DNA of 64,000 nt. Origin: Actinomycetes bacterium (GTDB lineage Bacteria > Actinomycetota > Actinomycetes > Streptosporangiales > Streptosporangiaceae). Shown here piece after piece: positions 50,602 through 59,985 of the stretch. The position numbers and the translations under genes are program-made. The stretch's first letter is position 1; each line of letters begins with the position of its first letter. The notes below the pieces were generated by a model that searched no databases, had not been told where the DNA came from, and saw only the letters and a program-made list of their open reading frames with translations. The stretch covers positions 21,815 through 85,814 of the forward strand of contig JAJYTD010000015.1 in NCBI GenBank assembly GCA_021793235.1. The letters run 5' to 3'.

Positions 50602-51964
50602 CAACTCCAGGTCCCGCGGTGCGCGGGACTCCCACGGCCGGCGCGGTGAGCGCGGCCCCAACGCCCCGCGCGGTGAGCGCGGCGACACCTCCCGGTCCGA
50701 GCGCGCGCAGCGCCGGGACGACCGGGGCGATCGGAGTGACCAGAACACCCGAGGCGGCCGCCGCGGCGACGACCGCCAGGATCGGGGCCGGCGCCAGAAC
50801 GTGCGCGGCCGCGTCGAGCGGGGCTCCTCCCGCGCGGACGACCGTTCCCCCCGGCGGGAGGGGCGCGGTGAACGCGGCCCGTCCCACCGCGATGGCCGCG
50901 GGTCCCCCCGGTCCGAAGGCCAGGACCGGGACCGCCGCCGCGGCGACCGTGCCCGCGATGACCGTGCCCGCGGCGACCGTGCCCGTGATGACCGTGCCCG
51001 TGATGACCGTGGCTCGCGCCGTTCCGCCAAAGCCCAGGGGAGCCGCGGACCCCGCACGCCGGATCGCGCACCGTCCGCGCGCGGCCGCCGCGACAGCGGC
51101 GTTCCGCGTGGCGGCGGCCGCACCGAGCGCGGCCTGTCCGCGGCGGCACGGGCGCGGCTGAACACCTTGCGCGCGGAGTACGACCCGCGTGACGAGGACC
51201 GCGGCGCCGGCGATCAGCGCGACACCTATGCCGACGTACCGGGCGGAATCAGGTTGCAAAAGGCCCTCGCGCAGGCGGGCGTGGCCAGTCGGCGCGCCAG
51301 CGAGGAGCTGATCGTGGCGGGCCGGGTCTCGGTCGACGGCCAGGTCGTCCGCCGCTTCGGTGCCCGCGTGGACCCGGAGAAGTCGGAGATCCGCGTCGAC
51401 GGTATGCGTGTGGCCACCGCTCCCGACCTGCTCTACTTCGCGTTGAACAAGCCGCGCGGCGTGGTGAGCACGATGTGGGATCCGGAGGGCCGCCCCACGC
51501 TGGCCGACTACGCCGGGCAGACCGAGGAGCGCCTCTTCCACGTCGGCCGCCTCGACACCGAGACCGAAGGGCTGATCCTGCTCACCAATGACGGCGAGCT
51601 CGCCAACCGGCTCACCCACCCCCGCTACAAGGTCGTCAAGACCTACATCGCGAAGGTGCCGGGCCCGGTGCCGCGCGAGGTGGTCCGTGAGGTCCGCAGC
51701 GGGGTCGAACTGGACGACGGGCCGGTCGAGGTGGACGCGTTCCGCGTCGTGGACAATCTGGAGCCGAAGGCGCTCGTGGAGATCCAGTTGCACGAGGGGC
51801 GCAAGCACATCGTGCGGCGACTGCTGGACGCCGTGGGCCATCCCGTCTCGGACCTGGCACGCACGCAGGTCGGCCCGATCGACCTGAAGGCGCTGAAGCC
51901 GGGCACCATGCGGGCGCTGACCGCGAAGGAGATCAGCGAGCTCTACACTGCCGCCGGGATGTGA
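50585..51964 (+). CDS. rluB: 23S rRNA pseudouridine synthase (RluB-type) with long disordered N-terminus
   Basis: The C-terminal ~240 residues form an S4 domain (IRLQKALAQAGVASRRASEE) and a RsuA/RluB-type catalytic domain (YFALNKPRGVVSTMWDPEGR, HVGRLDTETEGLILLTNDGE with the catalytic Asp, VEIQLHEGRKHIVRRL). The N-terminal ~215 residues are almost only Arg, Gly, Asp and Ser, with 15-bp-period repeats RDDRARGDRARDDRARDDRG. Such RG/RD tails bind RNA nonspecifically (inference). E. coli RluB lacks it. The GTG at 50585 lies inside scpB. Confidence 0.93.
   Translation: MSTPHNNSRSRGARDSHGRRGERGPNAPRGERGDTSRSERAQRRDDRGDRSDQNTRGGRRGDDRQDRGRRQNVRGRVERGSSRADDRSPRREGRGERGPSHRDGRGSPRSEGQDRDRRRGDRARDDRARGDRARDDRARDDRGSRRSAKAQGSRGPRTPDRAPSARGRRDSGVPRGGGRTERGLSAAARARLNTLRAEYDPRDEDRGAGDQRDTYADVPGGIRLQKALAQAGVASRRASEELIVAGRVSVDGQVVRRFGARVDPEKSEIRVDGMRVATAPDLLYFALNKPRGVVSTMWDPEGRPTLADYAGQTEERLFHVGRLDTETEGLILLTNDGELANRLTHPRYKVVKTYIAKVPGPVPREVVREVRSGVELDDGPVEVDAFRVVDNLEPKALVEIQLHEGRKHIVRRLLDAVGHPVSDLARTQVGPIDLKALKPGTMRALTAKEISELYTAAGM
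50940..51014 (+). repeat. 15-bp tandem repeat inside rluB
   Basis: About five units of GACCGTGCCCG(C/T)G(A/G)(T/C) encode the alternating (R)DDRA/GDRA motif. The period of 15 keeps the frame. Confidence 0.8.
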
Positions 51965-52023
51965 GATCCCGGTCGGCGGCAGAACCCGACGGTGCAGGAC
52001 CCAGCGAAAGGGGCAGGGCGACA

Positions 52024-52386
52024 GTGGCAGTACGAGCGATCAGGGGAGCGGTGCAGGTGGACGCGGACGAGCGCGGTCTCGTCCTGGAGGCCACCGCCGA
52101 GCTGGTTTCGGAGGTCGTCCGGCGCAATGAGCTGTCCACCGATGACGTGATCAGTGTGCTTTTCACCGCAACCCCGGATCTGACGTCGGAGTTTCCGGCG
52201 CTGGCAGCGCGTGAGCTCGGCTTCACCGATGTGCCGCTGATGTGCGCGACCGAGATCGCTGTGCCGCGCGCTCTGCCGCGCGTGGTACGGCTGATGGCCC
52301 ACGTGGAGACCGACAAGGCCCGCGACGAACTCCAGCACGTCTATCTGCGCGGGGCCCAGGCACTGCGGCTGGATATCGCCCAGTGA
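52024..52386 (+). CDS. aroH: Chorismate mutase, AroH class
   Basis: The 120-residue protein has the AroH trimeric fold of Bacillus-type mutase: VRAIRGAVQVDADER at the start (Arg7), ELVSEVVRRNELSTDDVISVLFTATPDL, ARELGFTDVPLMCATEI, and VPRALPRVVRLMAHVE (catalytic Arg90 region). It converts chorismate to prephenate for Tyr/Phe synthesis, feeding the next gene. GTG at 52024 follows AAAGGGG. It is 59 bp after rluB. Confidence 0.93.
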   Translation: MAVRAIRGAVQVDADERGLVLEATAELVSEVVRRNELSTDDVISVLFTATPDLTSEFPALAARELGFTDVPLMCATEIAVPRALPRVVRLMAHVETDKARDELQHVYLRGAQALRLDIAQ

Positions 52387-52529
52387 CCTCCCCGCCTGAA
52401 GGCGGTGGCTTCCCAGCCCGGCCAGCCCAGCCCGACCGGGCCGGGCCGGCGGTCGTTTCCGCCCTGCCGGGGCGGGCCGCGGCCTCATGGCGCCCCGCAC
52501 AAGGCTCTGCCCCGGGGAAAGGGCGCCGC

Positions 52530-52566
52530 AGCGTAGAGCGCCGGGTGCTCTACGCTGAGGAGATCA
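52530..52566 (+). promoter_or_regulatory. Perfect dyad overlapping the tyrA promoter
   Basis: AGCGTAGAGC (52530-52539) and GCTCTACGCT (52547-52556) are exact reverse complements with a 7-nt spacer. The right arm contains TACGCT (52551-52556), a -10-like hexamer. An ATG at 52566 opens an 11-codon frame (including the stop) that ends in the tyrA start (GAGCAGTGA), preceded by GAGGAG. The arrangement suggests repressor control, with a tiny coupled leader peptide. Confidence 0.5.
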
Positions 52567-52594
52567 TGAATCCGAACGGACCACGGGGGGAGCA

Positions 52595-53674
52595 GTGAGC
52601 AGGATCGGGCGCGCCGTCGTGGCGGGTGCCGGGCTGATCGGGACATCGATCGCTCTCGCGCTGCGCGAGCACGGTGTCGAGGTGCGGCTCAGCGACCCCG
52701 ATCCGGCAGCGCTCCGGCTGGCCTGCGACCTCGGCGCCGGTGGCCCGTTCGATCCCGCCGCCGACCGCCCCGCCGACATCGCGATCATCGCGGCACCGCC
52801 TTCCGCTGTTCCCGCTGTACTCCGCGACATCCAGGACCGCGGCCTCGCCCACGTCTACACCGACGCCGCCAGTGTGAAGGACGGCGTGATAACCGAAGCC
52901 GAACGGCTGGGCTGCGACCTGTCCACCTTCGTCCCCGGCCACCCCATGGGCGGCCGGGAGAAAAGCGGCCCCAGCGCCGCCCGCTCCGACCTCTTCCTCG
53001 GCCGCTCCTGGGCGCTGTGCCCCACCGGCAAAACGGACCCGGGCGCCGTCGCCACGGTGACCGAGCTGGCGCGGATATGCGGCGCCGAACCGCTGACCAT
53101 CGACGCCGCGGCGCATGACCGTGCCGTCGCCCTTGTCTCGCACGCGCCGCACGTCGCCTCCGCGGCGGTCGCGGCGCGGCTGCTCGGCGCGGACACGGCC
53201 GCACTCGCGTTGGCGGGGCAGGGCCTGCGCGATGTCACGCGCATCGCCGGCGGGGACCCGCACCTGTGGGTGGAGATCCTCCGGCACAACGCCGGACCGG
53301 TCGCCCAAGTGCTCCAGGAGGTCGCCGCGGACCTGGCCGGGGCCGCCCGCGCGCTCCGCGCGGCCGATCCCGCAGGCGCCCCCGTGCAGGGGCTGCTGGA
53401 CCGCGGCAGACGCGGACACGACGCCATCCCCGGCAAGCACGGTGCCCAGCGCACCCCCGACTACGCGGTGGTCCCGGTGGTGATCCCGGATGAGCCCAAC
53501 GCTTTGGGCCGGCTCTTCGCCGCCGCGGGCGAGGCGGGGATCAACATCGAAGACGTGCGGATCGACCACTCCCCGGGGCTCCCGGTCGGCGTCGCGCAGC
53601 TGTCGGTCCTGCCCGGTGCCGTGGCCGACCTGGCGCGTGCGCTGGCCGAGCGCGGCTGGTCGGTACACGCCTGA
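52595..53674 (+). CDS. tyrA: Prephenate dehydrogenase
   Basis: TyrA oxidatively decarboxylates prephenate to 4-hydroxyphenylpyruvate with NAD+. The 359-residue protein has a Rossmann fold (RAVVAGAGLIGTSIALALRE), STFVPGHPMGGREKSGP, catalytic His in SHAPHVASAAVA, and a C-terminal ACT domain (VVPVVIPDEPNALGRLFAAA) that likely binds tyrosine as feedback inhibitor (family knowledge). GTG at 52595 follows GGGGGA and overlaps the leader-frame stop. It is downstream of aroH. Confidence 0.95.
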   Translation: MSRIGRAVVAGAGLIGTSIALALREHGVEVRLSDPDPAALRLACDLGAGGPFDPAADRPADIAIIAAPPSAVPAVLRDIQDRGLAHVYTDAASVKDGVITEAERLGCDLSTFVPGHPMGGREKSGPSAARSDLFLGRSWALCPTGKTDPGAVATVTELARICGAEPLTIDAAAHDRAVALVSHAPHVASAAVAARLLGADTAALALAGQGLRDVTRIAGGDPHLWVEILRHNAGPVAQVLQEVAADLAGAARALRAADPAGAPVQGLLDRGRRGHDAIPGKHGAQRTPDYAVVPVVIPDEPNALGRLFAAAGEAGINIEDVRIDHSPGLPVGVAQLSVLPGAVADLARALAERGWSVHA

Positions 53675-53801
53675 GAGGCCCGCGGCATCGGCCGGGAGGC
53701 AGAGCGCGATGCGGTCGGCCGGCGCGGGCGGAGCACGGGGTGCGCGCCTGTAGGCTGAACCGTTGAGACGGGACGCCGACAACCATCCGGGAGACAGGCA
53801 C

Positions 53802-54518
53802 GTGAGCGCGCAGGGCAACGCCGAGGGAATCGTCATCGCCATCGACGGTCCCTCCGGGTCGGGCAAATCCAGCACGGCCAAGGGCGTGGCCACGGCACGC
53901 GACCTCGCCTACCTCGACACCGGAGCGATGTATCGCGCCATGACCTGGTGGATGCTCAGGCACCAGATCGATGTGGCCGACGCGGCGGCCGTCGCTGAGG
54001 CGGCATGGCGTCCGGTCATCAGCATGGGCACGGACCCATCGTCCCCCACGGTCCAGGTGGACGGCACCGATGTCGCCCGTGCGATCAGGGAGGACACCGT
54101 CACAGCCAACGTCAGCGCCGTCAGCGCCGTGCCGGCGGTACGCGACAGGCTCGTCGCCATGCAGCGCGAGATCATCACCCGGGCACGGAGCGAGGCGGGC
54201 GGCATCGTCGTCGAGGGGCGCGACATCACGACCGTCGTCGCTCCCGACGCTCCCGTCAAGCTCTACCTGACCGCCAGCGCCGAGGCGCGCGCGCAGCGGC
54301 GCAGCAAGGAAACACAGACGGGCGACATCGCGGCGACCCAGGCCGACCTGGCCCGCCGCGATATGCTCGACTCCAGCCGCGAGATGTCCCCGCTGACACA
54401 GACCGAGGACGCGCTGGAACTGGAGACGACCGGGCTGACCCTGGACGAGGTCATCGCCATCGTGGTCAAACTCGCCGACGAGGCAGTGGGAGCTGAGGAG
54501 GGCTCCGCCGCGCTCTAG
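53802..54518 (+). CDS. cmk: Cytidylate kinase
   Basis: Cmk phosphorylates CMP and dCMP. The 238-residue protein has IVIAIDGPSGSGKSSTAKGV (P-loop), YLDTGAMYRAMTW, IVVEGRDITTVVAPDAPVKL and the lid region AQRRSKETQT. GTG at 53802 is preferred because GGGAGA lies 6 nt upstream; an in-frame TTG at 53763 sits exactly 6 nt after a TAGGCT box (53751-53756) and may instead mark the transcription start or a leaderless start. It is followed by der, a conserved order. Confidence 0.95.
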   Translation: MSAQGNAEGIVIAIDGPSGSGKSSTAKGVATARDLAYLDTGAMYRAMTWWMLRHQIDVADAAAVAEAAWRPVISMGTDPSSPTVQVDGTDVARAIREDTVTANVSAVSAVPAVRDRLVAMQREIITRARSEAGGIVVEGRDITTVVAPDAPVKLYLTASAEARAQRRSKETQTGDIAATQADLARRDMLDSSREMSPLTQTEDALELETTGLTLDEVIAIVVKLADEAVGAEEGSAAL

Positions 54519-54614
54519 CCGTCGGCTGAGCGCTTGTGCCCGCTGGGCAGCAGACAACCCGTCCCCGCGGCACGCATCCTGGGCGCGCGGGGGCGACGTA
54601 CCGGGAGCCGAGAA

Positions 54615-56042
54615 ATGAGCCAGAACACCAATGCGCCCTTTGGCGCGCCCTTCGAGGACGACGGCGGCGAGGAGAGTGCGGTCAAGCCGGTGGTGGCCGT
54701 CGTCGGCCGGCCCAATGTCGGAAAGTCATCCCTGGTCAACAGGGTCATCGGGCGGCGCGAGGCCGTAGTGGAGGATGTGCCCGGTGTGACCCGGGACCGG
54801 GTGGCCTACGACGCCTCCTGGCAGGGTCGGGAGTTCACCCTTGTGGACACCGGCGGGTGGGAGACCAGTGCCAGCGGACTGGCCGCCATGGTCGCTCGCC
54901 AAGCCGAATACGCCGCCCAGACGGCTGATGTGGTCCTGTTCGTCGTGGACGCCACCGTCGGCATCACCGACACGGACGAAGCCGTTACCCGTGTGCTGCG
55001 CGCGACCAGGAAACCGGTCGTGCTGGCGGCCAACAAGGTCGACGGCGAACTGCAAGAGGCCGACGCCCTGGTGCTGTGGAACCTGGGCGTGGGTCAGCCC
55101 TACCCGGTGAGCGCGCTGCACGGGCGCGGATCCGGCGACCTGCTCGACGCGGTGCTCGCGGAACTCCCGGACCGGCCCGCCGAGGACGGCCGGGAGGACC
55201 GGGAGGACGGGCCGCGCAGGGTCGCGCTCCTGGGCCGGCCCAACGTCGGAAAATCCAGCCTGCTCAACCGGCTCGCCGGAGAGGACCGGGTGGTCGTCGA
55301 CGCGGTGGCCGGAACCACGCGCGATGCAGTGGACGAACTCGTCGAACTCGGCGGACGCACCTGGAAGTTCATCGACACGGCGGGGATCCGCCGCCGGTTC
55401 CGTGCGCTGCAGGGCGCCGACTACTACGCCACCATGCGCACATCCTCGGCCCTGGAGCGAGCCGAAGTCGCCGTCGTCTTGATGGACGTCAGCGAGCCGC
55501 TGGCCGAGCAGGACATCCGGGTCGTCGAGCAGACCGTTGAGGCCGGCCGTGCCCTGGTGCTGGCCTTCAACAAATGGGACACCCTCGACGAGGAGCGCCG
55601 GTACTACCTGGAAAAAGAGATCGACCGGCAGCTCTCCCGGGTCTCCTGGGCTCCGCGGGTCAACATCTCCGCGAAAACGGGGCGGCACGTGGAGAAGCTC
55701 GTCCCGGCCATCGAGACCGGACTGGCCGCCTGGGACGCCCGGATTCCGACGGGGCGGTTGAACAGCTGGCTCAAGGATCTCGTAGCGGCCACACCGCCGC
55801 CGGTGCGCGGGGGCAGGCAGCCCAAGATCCTGTTCGCCACCCAGGCCGACGCCCGGCCGCCGCACTTCATCCTGTTCACCACGGGTTTCCTGGAGGACGG
55901 TTACCGGCGCTTCATCGAACGCCGGCTCCGCGAGGACTTCGGTTTCGAAGGAAGCCCGATCCGGATCAGCATGCGCATCCGGGAGAAGAAGGGCACGGGG
56001 AAGGCGTCCAAGGGAAGCCCCCGCCCCGACCGGAACCGCTGA
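54615..56042 (+). CDS. der: Ribosome-assembly GTPase Der (EngA)
   Basis: Der has two tandem G domains and assists 50S assembly. The 475-residue protein shows the first G domain at ~28-190 ([26 protein letters not shown]) and the second at ~205-375 ([29 protein letters not shown]), then the C-terminal KH-like domain ([20 protein letters not shown]). The ATG at 54615 follows GGGAG. It ends the segregation/nucleotide block. Confidence 0.97.
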   Translation: MSQNTNAPFGAPFEDDGGEESAVKPVVAVVGRPNVGKSSLVNRVIGRREAVVEDVPGVTRDRVAYDASWQGREFTLVDTGGWETSASGLAAMVARQAEYAAQTADVVLFVVDATVGITDTDEAVTRVLRATRKPVVLAANKVDGELQEADALVLWNLGVGQPYPVSALHGRGSGDLLDAVLAELPDRPAEDGREDREDGPRRVALLGRPNVGKSSLLNRLAGEDRVVVDAVAGTTRDAVDELVELGGRTWKFIDTAGIRRRFRALQGADYYATMRTSSALERAEVAVVLMDVSEPLAEQDIRVVEQTVEAGRALVLAFNKWDTLDEERRYYLEKEIDRQLSRVSWAPRVNISAKTGRHVEKLVPAIETGLAAWDARIPTGRLNSWLKDLVAATPPPVRGGRQPKILFATQADARPPHFILFTTGFLEDGYRRFIERRLREDFGFEGSPIRISMRIREKKGTGKASKGSPRPDRNR

Positions 56043-56140
56043 CCGGGCCGTGCCCCTTTTTCCGGATCAGTCCGCTCTACCAGCGGCTCCACCAGGGGGA
56101 GCGGTTGGTGTCACGGGCGGCCGCTCCGGCGTGCGCGGGT

Positions 56141-57342
56141 TCACCCCGCAGGATCCGCCGTCCGGGGACCGTTTCCGTCCGGGAGCTCGATCGGCGGGAA
56201 CGCCAGCACGGAACCGGTAGCGGACCGGGCCGCGGGAGGTCCGTGCACCAGTTTGCGAACGGGTTCGGGCACATCGCGCTGTAGGAGCATCAGCATCGCG
56301 TCATCAGCGGAGCGGTCTCTGCTGTGCCGCAGGAGGTCGGATCTCAACGCGTCCAGCAGCGCTCCCGGGTCGCTGTCGTTCAGGGCCGACACGCGCGCGG
56401 GAAAAGGGTAGAAGCAGCCGTTCTCGTCGCGTGCCTCGGTTACGCCGTCGGTGTAGAGCAGAATGCGGTCATCCGGGTGTAAGGACAGGAAGGTGGTCTC
56501 ACACCGGCCCTCGTTGAAATCGAGCAGGCCCAGAGGAGGCGATGGCGGGGCGGATTCCACGAAGGTCACCTGCTTGCCGCGGAGCAGAAGGGGCACCGGG
56601 TGGCCGCACGACACGAATTCCGCCCGGTCGACGTCGCCGCTGATGGCCGCGATGAGCGCGGTGGCGAACCTGCCGTCGTCCCGGCCGTGGGCCAGAAGCG
56701 CGTTCAGGTGCGTGGCCACACCGGACAGTGTCCGCTCGTGCTGGGCCAGTTCATGGAACGCGTGCAGGATCCGGGAGGCGGTCTGCACCGCCGGCAGGCC
56801 CTTGCCCATCACATCGCAGACGATGACGCGGATCCCGAACGGGGTCTTCGTCACGTCGTAGACATCGCCGCCGATCCGCGCCCCGCGGCCAGGTACCGGA
56901 CCTCGGCGCGCAGGTTTCCGATCAAGCGGGGGACCGGCGGCAGGATCACCTGCTGTGCGGTGTCGGAGATCGCGCGCACATCGGCCAGCGTGCGCTCCTG
57001 GCGGGCGAATACTTTTACCCAGTACCAGGTCAGCGTGGTCACTGCCGTGATCGCGAGCAGTGTGGCGACGATCGACGGCGACCGGGCAGGCCACGCGGCG
57101 AGACTGGCGGCGAGGGCGGCGAGCAGGGTCGTCGCCCCGAGGAGCAGGACCCGGTTGCTGCTGCGGTACAGGGCGCCGAACCCCGGAACGGTGATGAGCA
57201 GGGGGAGCGGCGTGAATCGGGGAGGAAGGAGGAGTTCGAGCGCGGCGATCACCAGCACGACCCCGAAAGGGAGTGCGTAAAGTGCCGCACGGCACAGGCG
57301 GGAAACCGGTTTCCGGCTCTCCCTGCGCAGTGGAACGTTCAT
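56141..57342 (-). pseudogene. Membrane-bound SpoIIE/PP2C-family phosphatase, frameshifted
   Basis: From the ATG at 57342 (or 57363) the frame encodes four hydrophobic segments and a helical linker ending NLRAEVRYLAAGRG, then goes out of frame near 56880. The catalytic domain continues one frame over: ARIGGDVYDVTKTPFGIRVI, VCDVMGKGLPAVQTA, FVSCGHPVPLLLRG, ILLYTDGVTEARDENG, RSADDAMLMLL. This is the SpoIIE/RsbU-type phosphatase layout, which usually dephosphorylates anti-anti-sigma factors. The join falls in a G+C-rich stretch, so a base-calling error is possible. No anti-sigma partner is adjacent. Confidence 0.75.
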
Positions 57343-57965
57343 GGTCCCGCCAAGATTCTTCATGGGGATAAAGATGGGGCCTACTGTAAATGATGCAATT
57401 TTAGTGCTCCGGGGGACTCTCCGCAGGTGTTTCAGTGAAACCCGGAGGACATTTCCAAGAGACCGGATGGAGAGGCTGGAGGAGGGCGGCGTCCGCGACC
57501 TGGGGGCGTCTGGGGGAAAGGCCGGCCGGAGCGGGCGGAGCGGGCGCCGGATGTTTCGGCGCATGTCAGCGCTACCCTCCGCAACCTCTCGTTCAGCACA
57601 GTTACTCAGTACATATCGCCCCATTTATGGCGAAGGAGAGTGGGAAGCTCCGGTGGCTGCATTCACGCACACCGCCTTTCCAGTCATGGAGGTCCGCATG
57701 GCGAATACTGGAAAGACCGAAAAATAAGGTTCCTGGCCAATGGGGCGGGAAGGAATGGAAGTCGATTTTCAGCCGTGCTTTGTAGACAGTATGGAGGATC
57801 TCGGTTCCCTTCAGTGGGACAGAGGCCGAAACAGCGGGCTAACCTCGGTAGGCGAGGACCGGAAGAGGGCGGCGGGCCACGGCCGAGCGCCTCCGCCGAG
57901 CCCGGCTCGGGTAAGGGCGCCGACGGGCCGCGGCGACGCCGAACGGCGGAGGAAGCAAAGAAGCG
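57343..57965. other. Intergenic region between phosphatase and DUF523 genes
   Basis: This 623-bp stretch has no gene I can support. It is less G+C-rich at 57360-57480 and 57590-57740 than neighbouring DNA. GGAGGT at 57689-57694 precedes a nine-codon open frame starting at 57699 (MANTGKTEK), too short to call. Promoters for both flanking genes probably lie here. Confidence 0.4.
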
Positions 57966-58466
57966 ATGCAGAAGATCCTGGTAAGCGCGTGTTTGCTGGG
58001 CAGGCGCGTCCGCTACGACGGGGGCGCGAAGACGATCGAGGACGACATCATCCAGCAGTGGCGCAAGGACAGGCGCCTGGTGGTCTTCTGTCCCGAGGTC
58101 GCCGGAGGCCTCCCCGTCCCCAGGCCGCCGGCCGAGATCGAGAACGCGGCCGGCGCTGAAGCCGTCCTCGCCGGCGACGCGCGCATCCGTACCCCGCACG
58201 GTGCGGACGTCACCCCATTCTTCCTCGCCGGCGCCCGGGCCGCCCTCGCCACAGTCCGCGACCAGCGGATCCGCATCGCCCTGCTGAAGGAGTCCAGCCC
58301 GTCGTGCGGACTGCGCAGGGTCTACGACGGCAGCTTCGGCAAAACGACCACGCCCGGTTCCGGAGTAACGGCCCACCTGCTCAGAAAGCACGGCATCGCC
58401 GTCTTCACCGAAGAGGAGGTCACCGCGGCGCAGGCCCACCTGGAGTCTCTCGAACAGCATGCCTGA
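57966..58466 (+). CDS. DUF523 family protein (TudS-like)
   Basis: The 166-residue protein has the DUF523 landmarks with three spaced cysteines: ILVSACLLGRRVRYDGG (Cys9), LVVFCPEVAGGLPVPRPP (Cys42 area) and ALLKESSPSCGLRRVYDG (Cys112 area). In TudS desulfidases, three such cysteines bind a 4Fe-4S cluster used to remove sulfur from thiouracil (family knowledge); whether this protein has that activity is inferred. GCGCCG-type linker: last segment THLESLEQ-like helix. The ATG at 57966 follows GGAGGAAGCAAAG. It ends 99 bp before tRNA-Pro. Confidence 0.85.
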   Translation: MQKILVSACLLGRRVRYDGGAKTIEDDIIQQWRKDRRLVVFCPEVAGGLPVPRPPAEIENAAGAEAVLAGDARIRTPHGADVTPFFLAGARAALATVRDQRIRIALLKESSPSCGLRRVYDGSFGKTTTPGSGVTAHLLRKHGIAVFTEEEVTAAQAHLESLEQHA

Positions 58467-58565
58467 CCCGGGCCGCCCCGCGAATCCACCACTGAAACCT
58501 GTCACGACCAGGGTCGCGGATACGGTAGAGTTCTAGTCGTTCCCGGGGCGCAACCCGGGCAACAC

Positions 58566-58639
58566 CGGGACGTAGCGCAGTTTGGCAGCGCACTTGACTG
58601 GGGGTCAAGGGGTCGTGGGTTCAAATCCCGCCGTCCCGA
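58566..58639 (+). tRNA. tRNA-Pro (GGG anticodon), attachment site of the AICE
   Basis: The 74-nt gene begins CGGGACG and ends CGTCCCG plus discriminator A, a perfect 7-bp acceptor stem. The anticodon loop CTGGGGG flanked by CTTGA/TCAAG gives anticodon GGG. The T-arm is GTGGGTTCAAATCCCGC. CCA is not encoded. A terminator follows at 58646. The integrase gene of the mobile element lies just downstream, so the 3' part of this tRNA is the likely integration site. Confidence 0.95.
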
Positions 58640-58645
58640 CAGAAC

Positions 58646-58673
58646 ACGGGCGTTCACGCAGGTGAACGCCCGT
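58646..58673 (+). terminator. Terminator after tRNA-Pro
   Basis: ACGGGCGTTCAC (58646-58657) and GTGAACGCCCGT (58662-58673) form a perfect 12-bp stem with loop GCAG, followed by the T-containing stretch TCGTCGTTT. It may serve both the tRNA and the converging integrase gene. Confidence 0.8.
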
Positions 58674-58717
58674 TCGTCGTTTCCGGGGGTCGGTGGTTGA
58701 GGGCCGCCGATACACAT

Positions 58718-59956
58718 TCAGTGCACATGGCTCCCGTCGCTGAGTTGGGTTTTCGCGGCCCGCGCCGCCGCCTTCATCCGGCCCCTGTCCATAGCGTCGG
58801 CGATCTCGTCCAGGCGGTCGGGGAACAGGTGCCCGTAGGTGTCGAGCGTCATCGTGGCCGTGGCATGGCCGAGCATCTGTTGCACCACCTTCACGTCGGC
58901 GCCGGCGGCGATGGCGAGCGACGCGGCGGTGTGTCGCAGCTTGTGCGGAGTCAGTCCCATGCCGTCGAGGCCCACCGCCGCCCGCGCCCGCTTGAACTCC
59001 CGGTCGCGCCAGTTGTGGGCGCGCAGCGGCATGCCCCGCTTGGTGGTGAAGAGGAAGGCGTTCTCGTCCCGGCCGTGGACGAGCGGCTTCAGCTCCGGAG
59101 TCAGCGAGGCCGGGATGGGCACGGTGCGGCGCTCACCGGTCTTGGGCGCGTGTTCGATCAGCTTCCCCTTCACCTCGGCGAAGGTCGAGGCCACGCGGAT
59201 GCGCCGTCTCTCCAGATCCACCCGGCCCACGCGCAGCGCCGCAGCCTCACTCCAGCGCAGGCCGGTGTAGGCGAGCAGCAAGATCAGCGGCCGGTTGACG
59301 GAGGAGGTTGCCGACGTCTGGTTGTACTTCGTGCGCAGCTCCGACGCGGCGTTGGCGAGCGCTTCCACCTGGTCGTAGGTGAGGTAGACGTGTTCCACCT
59401 CACTGGGCTTGGGCAGGGGGACGCCCTTTGCCGGATTGAAGGCCAGGCGGCGAGGCACGCACCAGCCGAGCACCATCGACATCACCGTGTAGCAGTGGCG
59501 GGTCTGGGAGGCCTCGAGGTTGCTTCCGCCTTCGTCCCTCGGCTTCTGAAGTTCGGCGACCCAAACGGCGATGTCCTCGGTGTGGATCGCGTCGAGCGGC
59601 AGGTCTCCCCAGCGCGGAAGAACGTGGGCGTCCAGGAGCCCGCGATACTTCCACCACGTCGACTTCTTGATGTCGGTGCGGACGGGCAGCCACTTTTCCG
59701 CTATGACGCCGAACGTGACCTTGGCGGCGGCGGGATCGCGGTACGTGCCAGTGTTCAGACTGGCCTGTAGTTCCGTCTGCCGCTTCTCGGCGTCCGGCTT
59801 CTTGGCGTAGGTGCCCCCGCTCTTCGGTTTGCCGGAAGGGTCGTAGTAGCGCACCTGCCAGCGGGCCGGAGGCGTGCGCTTGGCGGCCTTGGCGGCGGCC
59901 ACCGCTTCCCGATAGTTCTTGTCGCGTGTGCGGTCGTAGATCCACACCCGAGCCAT
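58718..59956 (-). CDS. int: AICE tyrosine-recombinase integrase
   Basis: The 412-residue protein integrates and excises the element at tRNA-Pro. It has an N-terminal arm-type binding domain (VWIYDRTRDKNYREAVAAAK), a core-binding domain (ITKK-like VRTDIKKSTWWKYRGLLDAHVLP) and a catalytic domain: Arg in LAYTGLRWSEAAAL, Lys in VPIP region, His-x-x-Arg in LTPHKLRHTAASLA, His in QQMLGHATATMTL and nucleophile DTYGHLFPD. The ATG at 59956 follows GAGGAAA; the frame is open for 42 more codons upstream but those overlap the spacer to xis. It ends 78 bp from the tRNA. Confidence 0.94.
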   Translation of the reverse strand: MARVWIYDRTRDKNYREAVAAAKAAKRTPPARWQVRYYDPSGKPKSGGTYAKKPDAEKRQTELQASLNTGTYRDPAAAKVTFGVIAEKWLPVRTDIKKSTWWKYRGLLDAHVLPRWGDLPLDAIHTEDIAVWVAELQKPRDEGGSNLEASQTRHCYTVMSMVLGWCVPRRLAFNPAKGVPLPKPSEVEHVYLTYDQVEALANAASELRTKYNQTSATSSVNRPLILLLAYTGLRWSEAAALRVGRVDLERRRIRVASTFAEVKGKLIEHAPKTGERRTVPIPASLTPELKPLVHGRDENAFLFTTKRGMPLRAHNWRDREFKRARAAVGLDGMGLTPHKLRHTAASLAIAAGADVKVVQQMLGHATATMTLDTYGHLFPDRLDEIADAMDRGRMKAAARAAKTQLSDGSHVH

Positions 59957-59985
59957 GGTTTCCTCGTCTCTGCTGGTTGCTGCGT

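Noticed and set aside
57343..57965. Possible small genes in the gap before DUF523
   Set aside because: The frames lack ribosome sites with credible length, and composition shows no codon-position bias I can see.
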